Shown here in pieces: positions 39,064 to 46,710 of a DNA stretch of 47,978 bases. The stretch's first letter is position 1. Every line of letters starts with the position of its first letter. Below the pieces are notes generated by a model. That model searched no databases, was not told the DNA's origin, and saw only the letters and a list, made by a program, of their open reading frames with translations. Source of the DNA: JACVRM01 sp046262315 (lineage in GTDB: Bacteria; Actinomycetota; Thermoleophilia; Gaiellales; Gaiellaceae); the NCBI GenBank assembly GCA_046262315.1, contig JBHEMZ010000127.1:1-47978 (forward strand). Reading direction: 5' to 3'. The position numbers and the translations under genes were made by a program.

Positions 39064-39159
39064 GTCCCGGTTCCTCCTTCCCGCGGTCTAGCGGCCTTGC
39101 CGGTCGTGGCGCCGCCCGGGAGCGCGACGCGGAAGGCAAGGCGAGAAGCCCGCGGAGTG

Positions 39160-39165
39160 TAGCAT
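39160..39165 (+). promoter_or_regulatory. -10 hexamer TAGCAT for the 98-residue gene
   Basis: TAGCAT ends 7 nt before GTG 39173. Confidence 0.45.
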
Positions 39166-39172
39166 CGCCCCG

Positions 39173-39469
39173 GTGAACACCCGGCTCGCGCTCCTCGCCG
39201 GAGGCCTCGCCGCGGGAGGGGCCGCACTCTACGGGCTCGTGCGCCGCAGGCCCGCGCCGCTGCCCCAACGCGAGCCCGATCCGCGCGCCGACGCGCTGCG
39301 CGAGAAGCTGGCCGAGTCGCGCGCCGTCGTCGGCGAGCAGGAGGAGTTCGAGGCGGCGGAGACACCGATCGACGTGGCCGAGGCCGTCGAGGACGTCGAG
39401 GCGCGCCGCCGGGCCGTGCACGAGCGTGCCCGGGCCGCCGCCGACGAGATGCGCCGCGCCGGCGACTAA
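39173..39469 (+). CDS. Small membrane-anchored hypothetical protein
   Basis: The 98-residue protein has one N-terminal hydrophobic segment (LALLAGGLAAGGAALYGLV), then a basic patch (RRRP) and a long charged helix ending ARAAADEMRRAGD. The positive patch after the segment suggests an anchor with the C-terminus in the cytosol. The start at GTG 39173 is set by the TAGCAT box. Family not recognised. Confidence 0.7.
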   Translation: MNTRLALLAGGLAAGGAALYGLVRRRPAPLPQREPDPRADALREKLAESRAVVGEQEEFEAAETPIDVAEAVEDVEARRRAVHERARAAADEMRRAGD

Positions 39470-39807
39470 CGTCCAGTTCCAGGACAGCACGACCGCCCCG
39501 GCCGCGTCCTGGGAGAGTGCTTTACCGTCCTGGCCGGCTATGGGACGGACGCATCGGACGCGGTCGGGGGCGGTCAGGGGAGATGGGTACTTCCGCCAGC
39601 CGGTGTCCAACCTACGCCCCTTCCCTACGCGTGAAAAGGTGTGGAAAAGCGCTCTATCCACGGGCGCGAGGAATGGACTTCGGCTCGCTCGCGGGCTCCG
39701 TCACGACGATGTCCGGCGCAAGCCTGTGCACGGATCGTCCGCTCGGAGCGAAGAAACTGACGCCGCTTCCACAGACGGGCCCACTGCTGTGGAGAGATGC
39801 GGGGAAA
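39470..39807. other. Intergenic region with DnaA-box-like sequences
   Basis: No gene is supported in these 338 bases and the GC content is lower than around. TGTGGAAAA (39640-39648) is the reverse complement of TTTTCCACA, one base from the DnaA box TTATCCACA. CTATCCACG (39654-39662) and the complement of TGTGGAGAG (39788-39796) match 7 of 9. CTTCCACAG (39766-39774) matches weakly. TCCACAG (39768-39774) and CTGTGGA (39787-39793) also form an inverted repeat before the amidase end. No AT-rich unwinding element or dnaA/dnaN is seen, so an origin is not shown. Confidence 0.35.
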
Positions 39808-40452
39808 CTAAGGGCGCACGAAGGCGGCGACGCCCCGGGCGAGGCCGCTGGCGACCCGCGTCTGATACGGCGCGGAGCGAAGCAGCCGCCGCTCGCGCGC
39901 GTTCGAGAGGAAGCCCGCCTCGACGAGCACGGTTGGGATGTCGGCCCAGTTGAAGCCGGTCAGGTCGCGGCGCGCGACGAGGCCGCGGTCGGCGGCCCCC
40001 GTTGCCTGCACGAGCGAGCGCTGGAGCAGCCCGGCCGCGCGGCGGCTCGGCCGCCAGATGTCGTCGGTCCAGCCGGCCCGCAGAGCCGGGTAGAGCGTCG
40101 AGACTCCGTGGGCCAACGTGTCGGACGACCCGTCGGCATGGATGCGCACCATCAGGGCTGCCTCGCGCCGGTTGCAGAACTGCGCACGAGCGATGTTCCC
40201 GCCGTTCCCGTGGCCGAAGGTGGGACCGGTGCGCGTCATCGCCACGCGGTACCCGCGCGCGACCAGCAGCGCGCGCGTGCGCCGGGCGATCCCGAGGACC
40301 ACCTCTGCCTCTCCCGTCGGGCCGCCGCCGTCCTTGGTTTTCAGCTCGCTCGCCCCGGGGCCGATCGGCTCGCGCTGCGCGCCGACCGCGGGAGGCGTGC
40401 CGTGCCCTGGGTCGAGGCAGATGAGCGCCGCTGCGAGCGTCGCTATGACCAC
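39808..40452 (-). CDS. N-acetylmuramoyl-L-alanine amidase (Amidase_3)
   Basis: Amidase_3 zinc enzymes cut the bond between muramic acid and the peptide in peptidoglycan. Conserved ligands and catalytic residues are visible in LDPGHGT (His), GEAEVVLGIA (Glu), VRIHADGS (His) and TVLVEAGFLSN (Glu). The 214-residue protein begins with a short hydrophobic N-terminus (VVIATLAAALICL) that may act as signal peptide or anchor. GTG 40452 is supported by TAGACT 7 nt upstream. It acts alone, without a wall-binding domain. Confidence 0.9.
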   Translation of the reverse strand: MVIATLAAALICLDPGHGTPPAVGAQREPIGPGASELKTKDGGGPTGEAEVVLGIARRTRALLVARGYRVAMTRTGPTFGHGNGGNIARAQFCNRREAALMVRIHADGSSDTLAHGVSTLYPALRAGWTDDIWRPSRRAAGLLQRSLVQATGAADRGLVARRDLTGFNWADIPTVLVEAGFLSNARERRLLRSAPYQTRVASGLARGVAAFVRP

Positions 40453-40459
40453 AGCGCCG

Positions 40460-40465
40460 AGTCTA
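40460..40465 (-). promoter_or_regulatory. -10 hexamer TAGACT for the amidase gene
   Basis: On the minus strand TAGACT ends 7 nt before GTG 40452. Confidence 0.5.
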
Positions 40466-40569
40466 CGCCCGGTTTCGGCCTGCTCAGGGTGTGCTCAGCC
40501 GGAACGAACGCCGACCCGGCTCGAAGGGAGCGCAGTCTTGCGCGCGGACCCCGCCGGCGGCGCGGCCGG

Positions 40570-40938
40570 TCACGCCGCGGGCGGGAGCACCGAGGCGACG
40601 GCCTCGGCGAGCGAGCGCTCGACGCGGATCAACCGGTTGAGGCCGGCCAGCTCGAAGATCCGAACGATGCGCGGATCGCTCGCGACGACGGTCAGGCTGC
40701 CGCCTCCGCTCTTCAGTGAGCGGGACGCACCGGAGAGGATTCCGAGGGCCGTCGAGTCGATGAACGTTGCGCGGGCGAGGTCGACGAGGAGGCGGCGCCC
40801 GGGCTTCCACCCGTTGCGGGTCTCGAGGGCGGCGCGGAACTCGTCGGCACCGGCGAGGTCAAGCTCGCCGTGCACGGCAACGATGGTGGTTCGCTCGCCT
40901 ACCTCCGCCACGGTGATCGAGAGCTGCTGCACCGGCAC
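40570..40938 (-). CDS. STAS-domain anti-sigma factor antagonist
   Basis: The 122-residue protein is a single STAS domain (VAVHGELDLAGADEFRAALE, LLVDLARATFIDSTALGIL), with the phosphorylatable Ser62 in FIDSTALG. Such proteins bind anti-sigma kinases and release a sigma factor when not phosphorylated. No anti-sigma kinase is adjacent. The start GTG 40938 is set by TAGCCT. One stress-type promoter elsewhere (24174-24199) shows that a sigma-B-like system may exist, but a link is inference. Confidence 0.88.
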   Translation of the reverse strand: MPVQQLSITVAEVGERTTIVAVHGELDLAGADEFRAALETRNGWKPGRRLLVDLARATFIDSTALGILSGASRSLKSGGGSLTVVASDPRIVRIFELAGLNRLIRVERSLAEAVASVLPPAA

Positions 40939-40944
40939 AGGACG

Positions 40945-40950
40945 AGGCTA
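40945..40950 (-). promoter_or_regulatory. -10 hexamer TAGCCT for the STAS gene
   Basis: On the minus strand TAGCCT ends 6 nt before GTG 40938. Confidence 0.45.
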
Positions 40951-40999
40951 CCCAGCCGCTCTGCGGCGCGCGAGGGCCGAGCCTTCGGTTTCGCGCAGG

Positions 41000-41023
41000 C
41001 TGTGTGAGCGTCTGCTCACACAG
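41000..41023 (-). terminator. Hairpin overlapping the response-regulator stop
   Basis: CTGTGTGAGC (41000-41009) pairs perfectly with GCTCACACAG (41014-41023) around GTCT. The arm includes the TGA stop at 41016-41018. Confidence 0.6.
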
Positions 41024-41705
41024 GCACGAGCTTGTAGCCCACCCCACGCACCGTCAGCAACTGCTGCGGGTTCTTCGGATCGAGCTCGATCTTGCGGCGC
41101 ACGTTCGAGACGTGGATGTCGCACGCCCGCTGGTCGCCCACGTAGTCGCTCTCCCAGAGGTGCTGCATGATCTCGCGGCGCGTGAAGACGCGCTCGGGCT
41201 CCTCCGCGAGCAGAGCGAGGAGCTTGAACTCTGAGGGCGTCAGCCGAACCGGCAGGCCCTCCACCTGCACCTGGTGGCGCACGGGGTCGACCTCCAGGCG
41301 CCCGAGCCTGCGCGTCGCGCCGCCGCCGGCGCTACGGTCGAGCTGACGGCGGCGGAGCAACGCCCGCACGCGGCTCAGGAGCTCAACCATGGAGAAGGGC
41401 TTCGTGACGTAGTCGTCCGCCCCGCTCTCCAGGCCGAGCACGCGGTCGACCTCCGCGTCGCGCGCGCTGAGCATGATGATCGGCACGTCGCCGCCTTCAC
41501 GGAGGCGCCGGCAGACCTCGACCCCGGAAAGCCGCGGCAGCATGATGTCGAGCACGATCAGGTCGAAGCCGTCCGCCTCCGCGGCCGCGATGGCACGCTC
41601 GCCGTCTTCCGCAGTGGCGACCTCGAAGCCCTCGCTCCGCAGCGCGTAGGCGACCGAGTCCACGATTGCCGGCTCGTCGTCGACGATGAGGATGCGCCCG
41701 TTCAC
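41016..41705 (-). CDS. OmpR/PhoB-type response regulator
   Basis: The 229-residue protein has a receiver domain (RILIVDDEPAIVDSVAYALR, phospho-acceptor Asp53 in VLDIMLP, Lys in YVTKPF) and a winged-helix DNA-binding domain (LTPSEFKLLALLAEEPERVF, RACDIHVSNVRRKIE, VRGVGYKLV). GTG 41705 overlaps the kinase stop (GTGA), so kinase and regulator are made together, with the kinase first. The target genes are not evident. Confidence 0.95.
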   Translation of the reverse strand: MNGRILIVDDEPAIVDSVAYALRSEGFEVATAEDGERAIAAAEADGFDLIVLDIMLPRLSGVEVCRRLREGGDVPIIMLSARDAEVDRVLGLESGADDYVTKPFSMVELLSRVRALLRRRQLDRSAGGGATRRLGRLEVDPVRHQVQVEGLPVRLTPSEFKLLALLAEEPERVFTRREIMQHLWESDYVGDQRACDIHVSNVRRKIELDPKNPQQLLTVRGVGYKLVPV

Positions 41706-43252
41706 GTGCGCACGACCTGCGCGCCCCGGAGCTCGATTCGAGCGGTCGTGCCCTGACCCGGCTGGGACTCGAGCTCGAGGGTCCCGCCCATCGCCTCGAT
41801 CGCCTGGCGCGCGATCGCCAGGCCGAGCCCGAAGCCGTCGCGGTCTGGAGCGACGCCCCGGTAGAACCGCTCGGCGGCCCGTTCCACCTGCGCCGATGTC
41901 ATGCCGCGGCCGGTGTCCACGACCTCCACGAACGTCTTGCCGCGACGCCGCCTGCCGGTCACGCCGATGCGCCCCTGTGACGTGTAACGGACCGCGTTGA
42001 CCACCAGGTTGAGGACTGCCTGCTCGAGCAGGTCGCGGTTCGCCAGCGCGGCCACGTCCGAGCGGCAACGCACCGCGAGTTCGACTCCGGCTGCGGGGCG
42101 CACCGACCGGACGGCCTCGTCGAGGATGGGTCGCAGCCGCACCAGCTCGAGGCGGGCGGGCTCAGTGCCGCTCTGGAAGCGCGCCAGCACGAGCAGGGCG
42201 CGCACGAGCCGCGCCAGCCGGTCGGCTTCGCGTTCCACGTGCGCGAGAAAGCGGTCGCGCTCCGCCGGCACGTCCTTGGCCCCAGCCTGGAGTACTTCGA
42301 CTGCGCTGATGATGGCGGCCACCGGCGTCCGCAGCTCGTGCGCCGCGTTGGCCGTGAACTCGTACGCTGCCTGCTCGCGCCGGCCGCGCTCGGTGACGTC
42401 CAGAAAGATGGAAACGGCGGCCACGATGCGCCCGTTGGGGTCCCGCACGGGCGAGCAGTTGATCTCGACCACACGCGGCTCGCTTCCGGGGCGGACGAGC
42501 GTGAGGCGCTCGGCGGTCACCACCTCTCCCCGGAGCGCGCGGGGTAGCGGCCATTCACGTGCTTTCACGCGCGACCCGTCCCGGCGGAACCCCTCCGCGC
42601 CGCTGTACTCGCCGAGGCTCCGCGCGTTCGGCACGCCGCGGCCGAGCACCGCCAGCGCGGCGTCGTTCACAAGCGTGATGCGGCCGCTCGGCGCCTCCGC
42701 GAGCATGACCCCGGCGGGAATCCGCTGGACGACCGTCTCGAAGTACGCGCGGCGCGTCTCGAGCTCCGCGTACGCGCGTTCCAGCTCGGCCGTCCTCAGC
42801 CCGATATGCCGCTCGAGGTGAGCGTTCAGCTCCAACAGGGCGCGCTCGGCCTGGCGCTCCTTCGTGACGTCGCGGATCAGCCAGCGCAGCCCGCCAGCCC
42901 CGCCGACGCGCGCGACGATCACGGCCGCGTCGAAGATGCTCCCCTCGAATTGCTCGAGGCGGAGGTCGAAGTCGAGGCGCGCGGCTCCCGTCGAGGCGCG
43001 CGCGAGCCAGCTCCGGAAGTCGCGCCGGGCCTCCCGGGGCACGAAGGCCTCGAGCCGCTTCCCCGCCAGGTGCCGCGGGGGGCAGCCGAGGAGGCCGCCG
43101 GCCGCCGTGTTCGCCTCGATGATCGTGCCGTTCGCGTCGGTGACGAGGTGCGGGCCGACCAGTTCGAGCAGCTCCTCCAAGCGCCACCGCTCCGCGTCGC
43201 GCGCGTCGGCGACACTCCGCGAAGCGCTGTCTGTTCGCCCTGTGCCGCTCAT
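41702..43252 (-). CDS. Soluble PAS-PAS sensor histidine kinase
   Basis: The 516-residue kinase has no transmembrane segment. PAS 1 (about 25-130) contains HLVTDANGTIIEANTAAGGL. A coiled-coil linker (140-172) leads to PAS 2 (about 173-290, ending VVAVSIFLDVTERGRREQAA-like). HisKA has the phosphorylated His305 in NAAHELRTPVAA. The HATPase domain has LLEQAVLNLVVNAVRYT (N box), VDTGRGM (G1) and GFGLGLAIARQ (G2). It likely senses an internal signal such as redox or a ligand; no cofactor residue is obvious. Paired with the regulator downstream. Confidence 0.94.
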   Translation of the reverse strand: MSGTGRTDSASRSVADARDAERWRLEELLELVGPHLVTDANGTIIEANTAAGGLLGCPPRHLAGKRLEAFVPREARRDFRSWLARASTGAARLDFDLRLEQFEGSIFDAAVIVARVGGAGGLRWLIRDVTKERQAERALLELNAHLERHIGLRTAELERAYAELETRRAYFETVVQRIPAGVMLAEAPSGRITLVNDAALAVLGRGVPNARSLGEYSGAEGFRRDGSRVKAREWPLPRALRGEVVTAERLTLVRPGSEPRVVEINCSPVRDPNGRIVAAVSIFLDVTERGRREQAAYEFTANAAHELRTPVAAIISAVEVLQAGAKDVPAERDRFLAHVEREADRLARLVRALLVLARFQSGTEPARLELVRLRPILDEAVRSVRPAAGVELAVRCRSDVAALANRDLLEQAVLNLVVNAVRYTSQGRIGVTGRRRRGKTFVEVVDTGRGMTSAQVERAAERFYRGVAPDRDGFGLGLAIARQAIEAMGGTLELESQPGQGTTARIELRGAQVVRT

Positions 43253-43722
43253 GCGGTTAGGCGTACCACGATCACACCGCCCCCCGCATCGCGCAGGGCG
43301 TGTCGACTACGGCCACGTCTCGTCCCTCCATGGCCTCCTCCTGCCCCCCGCCTCCGGCCGATAACCCCTGGGGCGAGAGCAAGGCCAAGCGTAGTCCACT
43401 GTCCGCGAATGCATACAGATGCGGACGCTTTCGAGACGGAAGCAGCGGCGGTCCGTGAGAGGCTTACCGCCTCGTCCGAGCTCTCCTCCACATACCAACC
43501 ACGCTCGGCGAAGTGATGGCGGCGGCCGCGTTCGACGGGGGCAGCGGTCCGCCGCCGTCTCAAAGGACGGAACTGTGCTCGCGCTCGTCGCAGTCGGTCC
43601 GGCTGACTCCGCCCTTTGGACGCGACGGGCAGGAGATCGCCGGCCGTGCGCCACCCGACGACTGTGTGGAAATCTCAAGACGCCCGCGCGCTGGCGCTCA
43701 CGAAGCCCTCGATACGGTAGGC
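43253..43722. other. Intergenic region between kinase and thioredoxin-fold gene
   Basis: No gene is supported in these 470 bases. A plus-strand frame opens at 43513 and runs into the thioredoxin-fold gene, but its first 70 residues have no protein character and lower GC. TACGCC lies 7 nt before the kinase ATG on the minus strand, a weak leaderless box. TGTGTGGAAA at 43664-43673 resembles half of a DnaA box. Confidence 0.4.
43713..43718 (+). promoter_or_regulatory. -10 hexamer TACGGT for the thioredoxin-fold gene
   Basis: TACGGT ends 7 nt before GTG 43726 (4 nt before GTG 43723). Confidence 0.45.
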
Positions 43723-43725
43723 GTG

Positions 43726-44037
43726 GTGCTCCGCGACGGATCCCCCGCCGACGCGCAGGCCTCACGGCCCGGGCTCGTGTTTTTCCACTCCTCGCGGTCG
43801 GGGCCGTCACGGCGGGTCGAGGGGTTCCTCGCCCAGGTGCTCCAGAGGCGCGGGAATCACCGCACGTTCCGCCTCTACCGTGTCGGTCGCGAGGAGCGGC
43901 CGGATCTGACGGCGCGGTTCGGGATCGAGGCGGTGCCGACGCTCGTCGTCGTGGAGGGCAAGCGCGTGCACGCCCGGCTCGAGCAGCCGCGGGGCTGCGA
44001 TGAGATCGAGAGCTTCCTCGCTCCCTGGCTCAAGTAG
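43726..44037 (+). CDS. Thioredoxin-fold protein lacking the catalytic cysteines
   Basis: The 103-residue protein has GLVFFHSSRSGPSRRVEGFL where thioredoxins have WCGPC; both Cys are Ser (R-S-G-P-S). The rest of the fold is kept: FRLYRVGREERPDLTARFGI, the cis-Pro motif AVPTLVVVEGKRV and the C-terminal helix IESFLAPWL. There is no Cys in the active-site position, so it cannot exchange disulfides by the usual route. It may bind or hold a partner. GTG 43726 is favoured by the TACGGT box. Confidence 0.75.
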   Translation: MLRDGSPADAQASRPGLVFFHSSRSGPSRRVEGFLAQVLQRRGNHRTFRLYRVGREERPDLTARFGIEAVPTLVVVEGKRVHARLEQPRGCDEIESFLAPWLK

Positions 44038-44073
44038 CGTCGCCTTCCGTTGTGCCGGTCCCGGCGGGTGCTC

Positions 44074-44079
44074 TAGGCT
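44074..44079 (+). promoter_or_regulatory. -10 hexamer TAGGCT for the Cys-motif gene
   Basis: TAGGCT ends 7 nt before ATG 44087. Confidence 0.5.
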
Positions 44080-44086
44080 GACTCGC

Positions 44087-44431
44087 ATGAGCGAGCGCAC
44101 CGAGCGGATCGTCAAGAACGAGGCGCTGCACCGGGACGTCAACGAGCGCGTCCGGCAAGTCGAGGACCGTATGAGCGCCCGCGGGCTTCTGGAGCCACGC
44201 ACGCTGGACGAGTACTTCTGCGAATGCGGCCTCGGCGACTGCATGGAGAAGATCCGGCTCACGCGGGAGGAGTACGAAGAGGTGCGATCGAGCCCGATCC
44301 GCTTCGCGATCATGCCCGAGCACCTGATCGCCGACGTGGAGCGCGTGCTTACGCAGAATGAGCGCTTCGCGATGATCGAGAAGGTGGCCGGCGAGCGGGA
44401 GATCGCGACCGCGCGCCACCCCCGAACGTAG
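44087..44431 (+). CDS. Hypothetical protein with CxCGxxxC motif
   Basis: The 114-residue protein is helical at its N-terminus (ERIVKNEALHRDVNERVRQV). The centre has FCECGLGDCMEKIRLTREEY, three cysteines arranged C-x-C-x4-C. The C-terminal IMPEHLIADVERVLTQNERF and VEKV-like region follow. I recall similar proteins in actinobacteria, especially Thermoleophilia, with the same CECG...C and LTxxEYE motif and no known function. The Cys may bind zinc. The start is fixed by TAGGCT and lack of a ribosome site. Confidence 0.75.
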   Translation: MSERTERIVKNEALHRDVNERVRQVEDRMSARGLLEPRTLDEYFCECGLGDCMEKIRLTREEYEEVRSSPIRFAIMPEHLIADVERVLTQNERFAMIEKVAGEREIATARHPRT

Positions 44432-44434
44432 CTT
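44429..44434 (+). promoter_or_regulatory. -10 hexamer TAGCTT for the GT-C-like gene
   Basis: TAGCTT ends 6 nt before ATG 44441 and includes the TAG stop of the upstream gene (44429-44431). Confidence 0.4.
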
Positions 44435-44440
44435 CGCGTG

Positions 44441-46000
44441 ATGGCCGCCGGCCTTCGCGGTCGCCGCGCCGTCGCCCTCGCTCTGCTGGCGCTCGTCGCC
44501 GCGCTCGCCTGGGCGCCTGCGCTCGGCGCGGGGTTCCTGGCCGACGACTTCATCCTGCTGCGCACGCTCGGGCGCTACGACGGCCCGCTGTGGGCGTTCG
44601 CACACAACGATCTCGGCGGCGGCGCGGGGCACTTCTACCGGCCGCTGTGGGTGCTCTGGCACGCAGCCATCGACCGCGCGTCGGGAACCGCACCCGGCGC
44701 CTTCCACGCGGGCAACCTCGCTCTGGCGGCCGTGCTCACGCTCGAGGTGTGGGCGCTCGTTCGACGCCTGGCGGGCGAATGGGCGGCGTGGGTGGGGGCG
44801 CTCGGCTTCGCCCTCTACCCCCGTCACGGGGAGTCCGTGGCGTGGATCTCAGGGAGCACCGATCTGCTGGCCGGCGGGCTCGCGCTCGGCTCGCTGCTCG
44901 CCGCCCTGTCGAGCCGGCGGGCGGGGGAGCGCGTTTTCCTCGCGGCCGGACTGGCAGCGGCGGCGGCCTTCGCCAAGGAAAGCGCCTTCGTGCTCCCGCT
45001 GCTCGCGGCGGTGGTACTCGCCGCTGCGGGAGAGGCGCGCCGGCGCTGGCTCCTCCCCGCCGCCATGGCGGCCGCGCAGCTCGGAGTGCTCGCCGCGCGC
45101 ACCGCGGTGGTGGGCGGCGCCGGCGGGTACTCCGAATACCCGTGGAGCTCGTTACGCGCGCTGGGCGTGGCTGGGTCGTACGTGCTCGCGGCGCTGTCCC
45201 CGCCGCAGCTTCAGCCCCTGCGCCATGCCGCGCTGCTCGTCGTGCCGGCGGCGCTGCTCGCGCTCGCCGGGTGGCGATGCTTCGTCCTGTGGCGGGCGGG
45301 CGAGCGAACGCGCCTGCGGCTCGCGCTCTGCGGTGGGCTGTGGTTCACGATTGCGATCGTGCCGGCACTCAACCTCGCGGTCGATCTGAACACGGCGAAC
45401 GGCGAGCGCCTGCTCCTGCTTCCGTCCGTCGGGCTCGCCCTCGTGCTCGGCGCGCTGGCGCCGGCGCCAGGCCGTCGCAGCGCGGGCGTTCTCGCGGCGG
45501 TCGGCGTCGGGGCACTCGCGCTGTGCCTCCTGTCCGCGCGCGACTGGCCGGCGGCGCAGCGGCTGGCGAGCGAGGTGGTCGCAGACGCGTCGGACCTGGG
45601 GCCCCCGGGCGGAGAGCTCGTGCTCGTGACCGCGCCCGTGGGCCTGCGCACGGCCCACGTCTTCCCGGGCGCCACGCTGCGCGCCGCGCTCGAGCGTCAC
45701 GGGCGCGCCGACCTGCGTGTCGCGGTGTGCATCCCCGTGCACGTGCGGTCGCGGCGGGCCGGGTCCGTGACAGTCGAGCGGAGGCGGGACGGCGGGTGGG
45801 ACGCTCTCACGACGTGGGACGCGCCCTTTGACGTGCCGGTGCTCCGCGACGCAACGCCACTCAGCCCCGACTGTTCTTTCGAGGCGGGCGATGGCTGGCC
45901 TCCGGGCCTGGAGCGCGAGGCGGTGGCGCGGCCGACCCCCTCCGTGCAGCCCGCAGCGGTCGCGTACTTCAACGGCGACCGGCTGCTGCCTAGCCCGTAG
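44441..46000 (+). CDS. GT-C-fold-like membrane glycosyltransferase
   Basis: The 519-residue protein has about ten hydrophobic segments. The first periplasmic loop has GFLADDFILLRTL, an acidic pair where GT-C enzymes (PMT/ArnT/TMTC-like) carry the catalytic Asp. It is followed by HFYRPLWVLWHAAIDRASG and YPRHGESVAWISGSTDLLAG, which recalls the TMTC/O-mannosyltransferase group. The last 130 residues are a soluble beta-rich domain. Such enzymes use polyprenyl-phosphate sugars and modify exported proteins or lipids. ATG 44441 is supported by the TAGCTT box. Ends convergently with trpA, overlapping it by 11 bp. Confidence 0.75.
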   Translation: MAAGLRGRRAVALALLALVAALAWAPALGAGFLADDFILLRTLGRYDGPLWAFAHNDLGGGAGHFYRPLWVLWHAAIDRASGTAPGAFHAGNLALAAVLTLEVWALVRRLAGEWAAWVGALGFALYPRHGESVAWISGSTDLLAGGLALGSLLAALSSRRAGERVFLAAGLAAAAAFAKESAFVLPLLAAVVLAAAGEARRRWLLPAAMAAAQLGVLAARTAVVGGAGGYSEYPWSSLRALGVAGSYVLAALSPPQLQPLRHAALLVVPAALLALAGWRCFVLWRAGERTRLRLALCGGLWFTIAIVPALNLAVDLNTANGERLLLLPSVGLALVLGALAPAPGRRSAGVLAAVGVGALALCLLSARDWPAAQRLASEVVADASDLGPPGGELVLVTAPVGLRTAHVFPGATLRAALERHGRADLRVAVCIPVHVRSRRAGSVTVERRRDGGWDALTTWDAPFDVPVLRDATPLSPDCSFEAGDGWPPGLEREAVARPTPSVQPAAVAYFNGDRLLPSP

Positions 46001-46703
46001 CGTCGAGCGCGACGCGGAGTGAGGAGACAAGGCCGGTGAGGGCGGCCGGACTCTCCTCGGCGGCGGCGAGCGCTGCCGTGCCGACGATTACGCCGTCGGC
46101 GAGCGCCGCGGCGGCGGACGCCTGCTCGGGTGTCGAGATGCCGAAGCCGGCGTAGAGCGGCAGGTCGGTCACCCGGCGCGCGCGCTCGACGAGCGGCGCG
46201 AGCTGGGGCGAGAGCCGGTCACGCGCGCCGGTCGTTCCGGTGAGGGTCACGAGGTACAGCCAGCCGTCGGTCCGCTCTGCCGCGATCCGCAACCGCTCGT
46301 CGGTCGAGGTCGGCGCGACGAGCTGGACGCGGCGGAGCGCGGCGCGCTCGTCTGCCGGCAGGTCGGCGACGATCAGGCTGGAGGCGCCGGCTGCACGGGC
46401 GTCTCGGTCGAAGCGCTCCCAGCCGTAGGCCTCGAGTAGCGAGGCATACGTCATCGGCACGAGCGGCACGCCGACCCGCCGGTGGGTCTCGGCCAGGCAT
46501 TCGAGGCAGGCGGTGGTGCGCATGCCCTCGGCGAGGGCGCGCTCGGCGGCGCGGCGGATGACGGGCCCGTCCGCGAGCGGATCCGAGAATGGGAAGCCGA
46601 GCTCGACGAGGTCGGCGCCCGCCTCCACAGCCGCCTCCGCGAGCGCGGGCGTGTCGAGGCCCGCCATCAGGTAGATGACGAGCGCTTTGCGCGCCACGGA
46701 CAC
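45990..46703 (-). CDS. trpA: Tryptophan synthase alpha subunit, short N-terminus
   Basis: TrpA cleaves indole-3-glycerol phosphate and passes indole to TrpB. Catalytic Glu and Asp are in DLVELGFPFSDPLADGP. The flexible loop TLTGTTGARDRL and YAGFGISTPEQ are present. From GTG 46703 it has 237 residues, about 20-25 fewer than usual, because the first helix is missing. A CTG at 46736, overlapping the end of trpB, would restore 11 residues. It follows trpB by 7 bp or overlaps it. Confidence 0.9.
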   Translation of the reverse strand: MSVARKALVIYLMAGLDTPALAEAAVEAGADLVELGFPFSDPLADGPVIRRAAERALAEGMRTTACLECLAETHRRVGVPLVPMTYASLLEAYGWERFDRDARAAGASSLIVADLPADERAALRRVQLVAPTSTDERLRIAAERTDGWLYLVTLTGTTGARDRLSPQLAPLVERARRVTDLPLYAGFGISTPEQASAAAALADGVIVGTAALAAAEESPAALTGLVSSLRVALDATG

Positions 46704-46710
46704 CGCCGCT

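Noticed and set aside
40951..40956. GGGTAG upstream of the STAS gene as a stress-sigma -10 box
   Set aside because: No -35 partner at the right distance; the overlapping TAGCCT fits the common leaderless pattern better.
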